The position numbers and the translations under genes were made by a program. Positions 7,159 to 9,567 of a DNA stretch of 9,567 bases are shown here, piece by piece. Position 1 is the stretch's first letter; every line of letters starts with the position of its first letter. Where the stretch lies: positions 1 to 9,567 of the forward strand of contig CAMWQY010000084.1 in the NCBI GenBank assembly GCA_947176355.1. The letters run 5' to 3'. The notes under the pieces are model-generated. The model was given only the letters and a program-made list of their open reading frames with translations, did no database searches and was not told where the DNA came from. This stretch comes from an uncultured Porphyromonadaceae bacterium. GTDB taxonomy: Bacteria; Bacteroidota; Bacteroidia; Bacteroidales; Muribaculaceae.

Positions 7159-9567
7159 TCAGAGCACTTCGGAAATAATCTCACCCTCCTCCGTAAGTCC
7201 CTCGATGAGGATCTGATAGTCAGATGATACCGGTGATTTCAAATCAATGTCATGGCTATTCCCGTCAAATCTGACGCTCGGAAGCCAAAGAAGTGTGGGA
7301 TGCGTCTGCAGATCGTATTCATCCATATCCACCGATAGCAGTGGACTCGCATATTCCTTATATCTCTGATATCCGAGAGGGAGATAATCTTTTAGTTCAA
7401 ACTGTTTTTCTTTCAGTCGCTTGTCTCCTGACTTAGTAGTAAGAATCAGACCCACTCCCGTTCCCATTTCAGTAAATCTAACAAAATCCAGTCTCTCTAC
7501 ACTGCTGAATGATATGTAATGATCAAGATCAGCAAGTCTCGGAATGTATGATTCACTTCCTTCAGGATTAGGATTGGGATAGGCTCCGCTCGATAACATA
7601 CGCTCATTGTAGGGATTGGCATTGGCAAGTGATTTATTTGCAAAGCGGGAAGTGGCGTATGTGCCGGATTTTGATTCGTTCAGCATGCCTGAGTCTCCTG
7701 AAATACTTTCTCCCGCCACTTCAAACAGAGTTCCATCTATTATATATTGAACCTTTTCGTTCCTATAGACAAGATAACCGTTTCTGATACTCATGCCGGG
7801 TATTCCTCTTATAGCCTGTTCAAACGAGGTAATTCCCTTTTTACTGAAATCATCGGCATTCCTTGTATATGATGACATGGATTGGTAGATGTCAAATTCC
7901 GGATTTATGTTGAAAGCTTGCACCTTTATTTCGTCAAGCATAATCCAGCGGATATTCTTGAAATAGTCTGCAGCGTCCAATTCCATTATGCCTGAGGGCT
8001 CCTCGCTAAGTCTATCTATCAATGGAAACTCTTCTTCATCTATATCATAATTGCTCTCATTGCCTCCTCTATTGTTCATGGCTCGAAAAGTGAACGAAGT
8101 GCCTTCGGGGAGATCAAAACCGTTAAGACGGAAGTTTCCCTGCGCATCGGTCTCTGCAATTGTACCGAAGTTCTTCTTAGGAGCTATTGCATAGATATGT
8201 ACCCCCTTCATCGGTTTTCCCTTCCATCTTGATCGTACCTGGCCGGATATCTCCTGTCCTATTTCGAGCGGAACAAGAGGCTCTTCATATTTTCCCTTAA
8301 TAGCTTCAGGAAGATTGTATCGGCTCCAGCCATTCACCATCATGACTAAATCAAGGTTCTGCACCGCTTCAGGATCTTCTGAGAAATAATATGCGGGATT
8401 CTCTATTCTGCACCGCAACTCGCTTTCTAATAGAAGCCTTGTGCGTATGTCACGATCAATCTTTTCCGGCACTATCTTTCCATTTATAATTCTTACGGCA
8501 CAATCTCCATGAGTTCCGTCTGGAGTTTTTAGATTGATTGACATCGAGTCTCGGCTTATACTCGAAATTTTTGGAGCACTACGGTCTGCTCCGATAAAGA
8601 AAAGTCGTTCACTCATCACGACACTGTCCGATCTTGACACCAACAATGCCTGATACAGTCCGGAAGGCAATTCACTTTTGTCGATGGAAAGTGGCACTTC
8701 GGCTGAGATAGAAGATGCCAACATTCCGTTTCCTCTCAATGCCAATACAAGCTCAAGATCATGACCCTCGCCACCGGCTACGCTGAAATACGATCTGCCG
8801 TCGGCAACCTCATATCGCAATGACGCTGTTCCGGATCCCGGAGCTCCTATATTGACAGACCTCGTCACTCCTTCGGGTCCTGAATATTGCGCACTATAGC
8901 TGAGCTCTTTCTCGGGTGTGAATACTACGCTTCCCATTCCGTTATGGACTGTATTGAACTCTGCGACTACCTTACCGCTATCATCACGGACCACTCCGTA
9001 AGCCGAGACTCCTTTTCCATTTTCATCAGTTGCCTTGAATGCGACTCTACATGGATGGTCCGGTATAAGCCATCCTCCTTCGGGATAAAATGCCATATCG
9101 GTCTTTTCCACAGGATATTCAATTGGAATGTATTTGTAGTAGTCTCCAAACCGAACAAGAACTATATCCTCCCCCTTCTCACGCCTGAACTTTCGGCTAA
9201 AACCTTTGCTTGCATCAGGCATCTCTTTATATTTTCCATCCGGCATAGTCCATGACATAATGTTATAGTTCATTTTCTCTCCGTTGACAGACCTTACTTT
9301 AAACGAACCCTTAACTTCGCCGGGAGCAGTCGGTGTAAACTCCGAGTCTATAACATATTTGGAACTATGCTGGTCGAGCAGCCGTATAGCCTTGCGGAAG
9401 AAATAGTCCTTGCCTTGATTTTCCGAATACATTGTGTATGCCGCAAGAGTATAATCTCCTTCGTAGATATTCTCGTCAACCGGAATATAACCGGCATATA
9501 TTCCATCTTTCTCGATTACCTTGATCCTGTCCCATACTTCTCCAAAAGGATTCAGCAATTCAAGATA
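7159..9567 (-). CDS. Macroglobulin-domain / TonB-plug-domain envelope protein, 5' end outside the window
   Basis: The frame is open to the window edge; the visible part is 802 codons ending at TGA 7159-7161. The first in-frame alternative start (TTG at 9558) is not credible, because coding continues upstream into an MG2-like strand (YLELLNPFGEVWDRIKV). Counting residues from the edge, about 1-65 is the end of an MG2 macroglobulin domain. About 155-235 is a second macroglobulin-like domain (FYPEGGWLIPDHPCRVAFKA). About 438-505 is a carboxypeptidase-regulatory-like domain (ISGQVRSRWKGKPMKGVHIY). About 578-716 is a TonB-receptor plug domain (FEQAIRGIPGMSIRNG, VQYIIDGT, VGLILTTKSGD). The final 60 residues form a beta-rich tail (THPTLLWLP). 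No beta-barrel follows the plug. A signal peptide is expected upstream but not seen. Proteins of this layout are common in Bacteroidetes, and their function is not settled; transport, surface assembly or protease binding are all guesses. It is probably not in the hut operon, which has its own promoter in the gap. Confidence 0.85.
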   Translation of the reverse strand, partial: YLELLNPFGEVWDRIKVIEKDGIYAGYIPVDENIYEGDYTLAAYTMYSENQGKDYFFRKAIRLLDQHSSKYVIDSEFTPTAPGEVKGSFKVRSVNGEKMNYNIMSWTMPDGKYKEMPDASKGFSRKFRREKGEDIVLVRFGDYYKYIPIEYPVEKTDMAFYPEGGWLIPDHPCRVAFKATDENGKGVSAYGVVRDDSGKVVAEFNTVHNGMGSVVFTPEKELSYSAQYSGPEGVTRSVNIGAPGSGTASLRYEVADGRSYFSVAGGEGHDLELVLALRGNGMLASSISAEVPLSIDKSELPSGLYQALLVSRSDSVVMSERLFFIGADRSAPKISSISRDSMSINLKTPDGTHGDCAVRIINGKIVPEKIDRDIRTRLLLESELRCRIENPAYYFSEDPEAVQNLDLVMMVNGWSRYNLPEAIKGKYEEPLVPLEIGQEISGQVRSRWKGKPMKGVHIYAIAPKKNFGTIAETDAQGNFRLNGFDLPEGTSFTFRAMNNRGGNESNYDIDEEEFPLIDRLSEEPSGIMELDAADYFKNIRWIMLDEIKVQAFNINPEFDIYQSMSSYTRNADDFSKKGITSFEQAIRGIPGMSIRNGYLVYRNEKVQYIIDGTLFEVAGESISGDSGMLNESKSGTYATSRFANKSLANANPYNERMLSSGAYPNPNPEGSESYIPRLADLDHYISFSSVERLDFVRFTEMGTGVGLILTTKSGDKRLKEKQFELKDYLPLGYQRYKEYASPLLSVDMDEYDLQTHPTLLWLPSVRFDGNSHDIDLKSPVSSDYQILIEGLTEEGEIISEVL

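Noticed and set aside
9556..9558. TTG as the start codon of the plug-domain protein
   Set aside because: The frame continues upstream to the window edge in MG2-like sequence and no signal peptide follows, so the true start lies outside.

Overview
The window looks like chromosomal DNA of a Bacteroidales bacterium, possibly Muribaculaceae or a relative. The evidence is a full match to the Bacteroidetes primary-sigma promoter (TTTG, 19 bases, TAnnTTTG), no Shine-Dalgarno motifs before the starts, a macroglobulin-plus-TonB-plug surface protein of a type common in this phylum, and a small peptide gene resembling short Bacteroidales proteins. The family-level placement is a guess.

Left edge (1-660, + strand): a small thioredoxin-fold protein with no cysteines (52-345) ends in a strong intrinsic terminator (366-409). 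A 50-codon gene (477-629) follows, with a second hairpin (634-660) directly after it. That hairpin also lies just past the end of the convergent rlmD gene, so it probably stops transcription from both sides. The small gene is therefore insulated by terminators as its own short unit.

Middle (667-7105, - strand): a histidine-utilisation operon. Transcription should start near 7068 from the promoter at 7075-7105 and read hutU (urocanate hydratase), hutI (imidazolonepropionase), hutH (histidine ammonia-lyase) and rlmD (23S rRNA uracil-5 methyltransferase). The three Hut enzymes convert histidine to urocanate, then imidazolonepropionate, then N-formimino-L-glutamate. The genes for the final step (ftcD and fchA, or hutG/hutF) are not in this window. 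The hutU-hutI gap is 92 bases and holds a heptamer tandem array that ends 8 bases before the hutI start. The hutI-hutH and hutH-rlmD gaps are only 3 and 11 bases, so the rRNA methyltransferase is probably co-transcribed with the catabolic genes.

Right edge (7159-9567, - strand): the C-terminal 802 residues of a large envelope protein whose 5' end lies outside the window. It combines macroglobulin-like domains, a carboxypeptidase-regulatory-like domain and a TonB-receptor plug domain, with no beta-barrel.

Most of the window is ordinary metabolism. The parts most worth a second look are the insulated 50-codon gene, the heptamer array in the hutI leader, the missing formiminoglutamate genes, and the barrel-less plug protein. 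I saw no mobile element, CRISPR array, tRNA or rRNA. No stretch over 300 bases lacks a gene.
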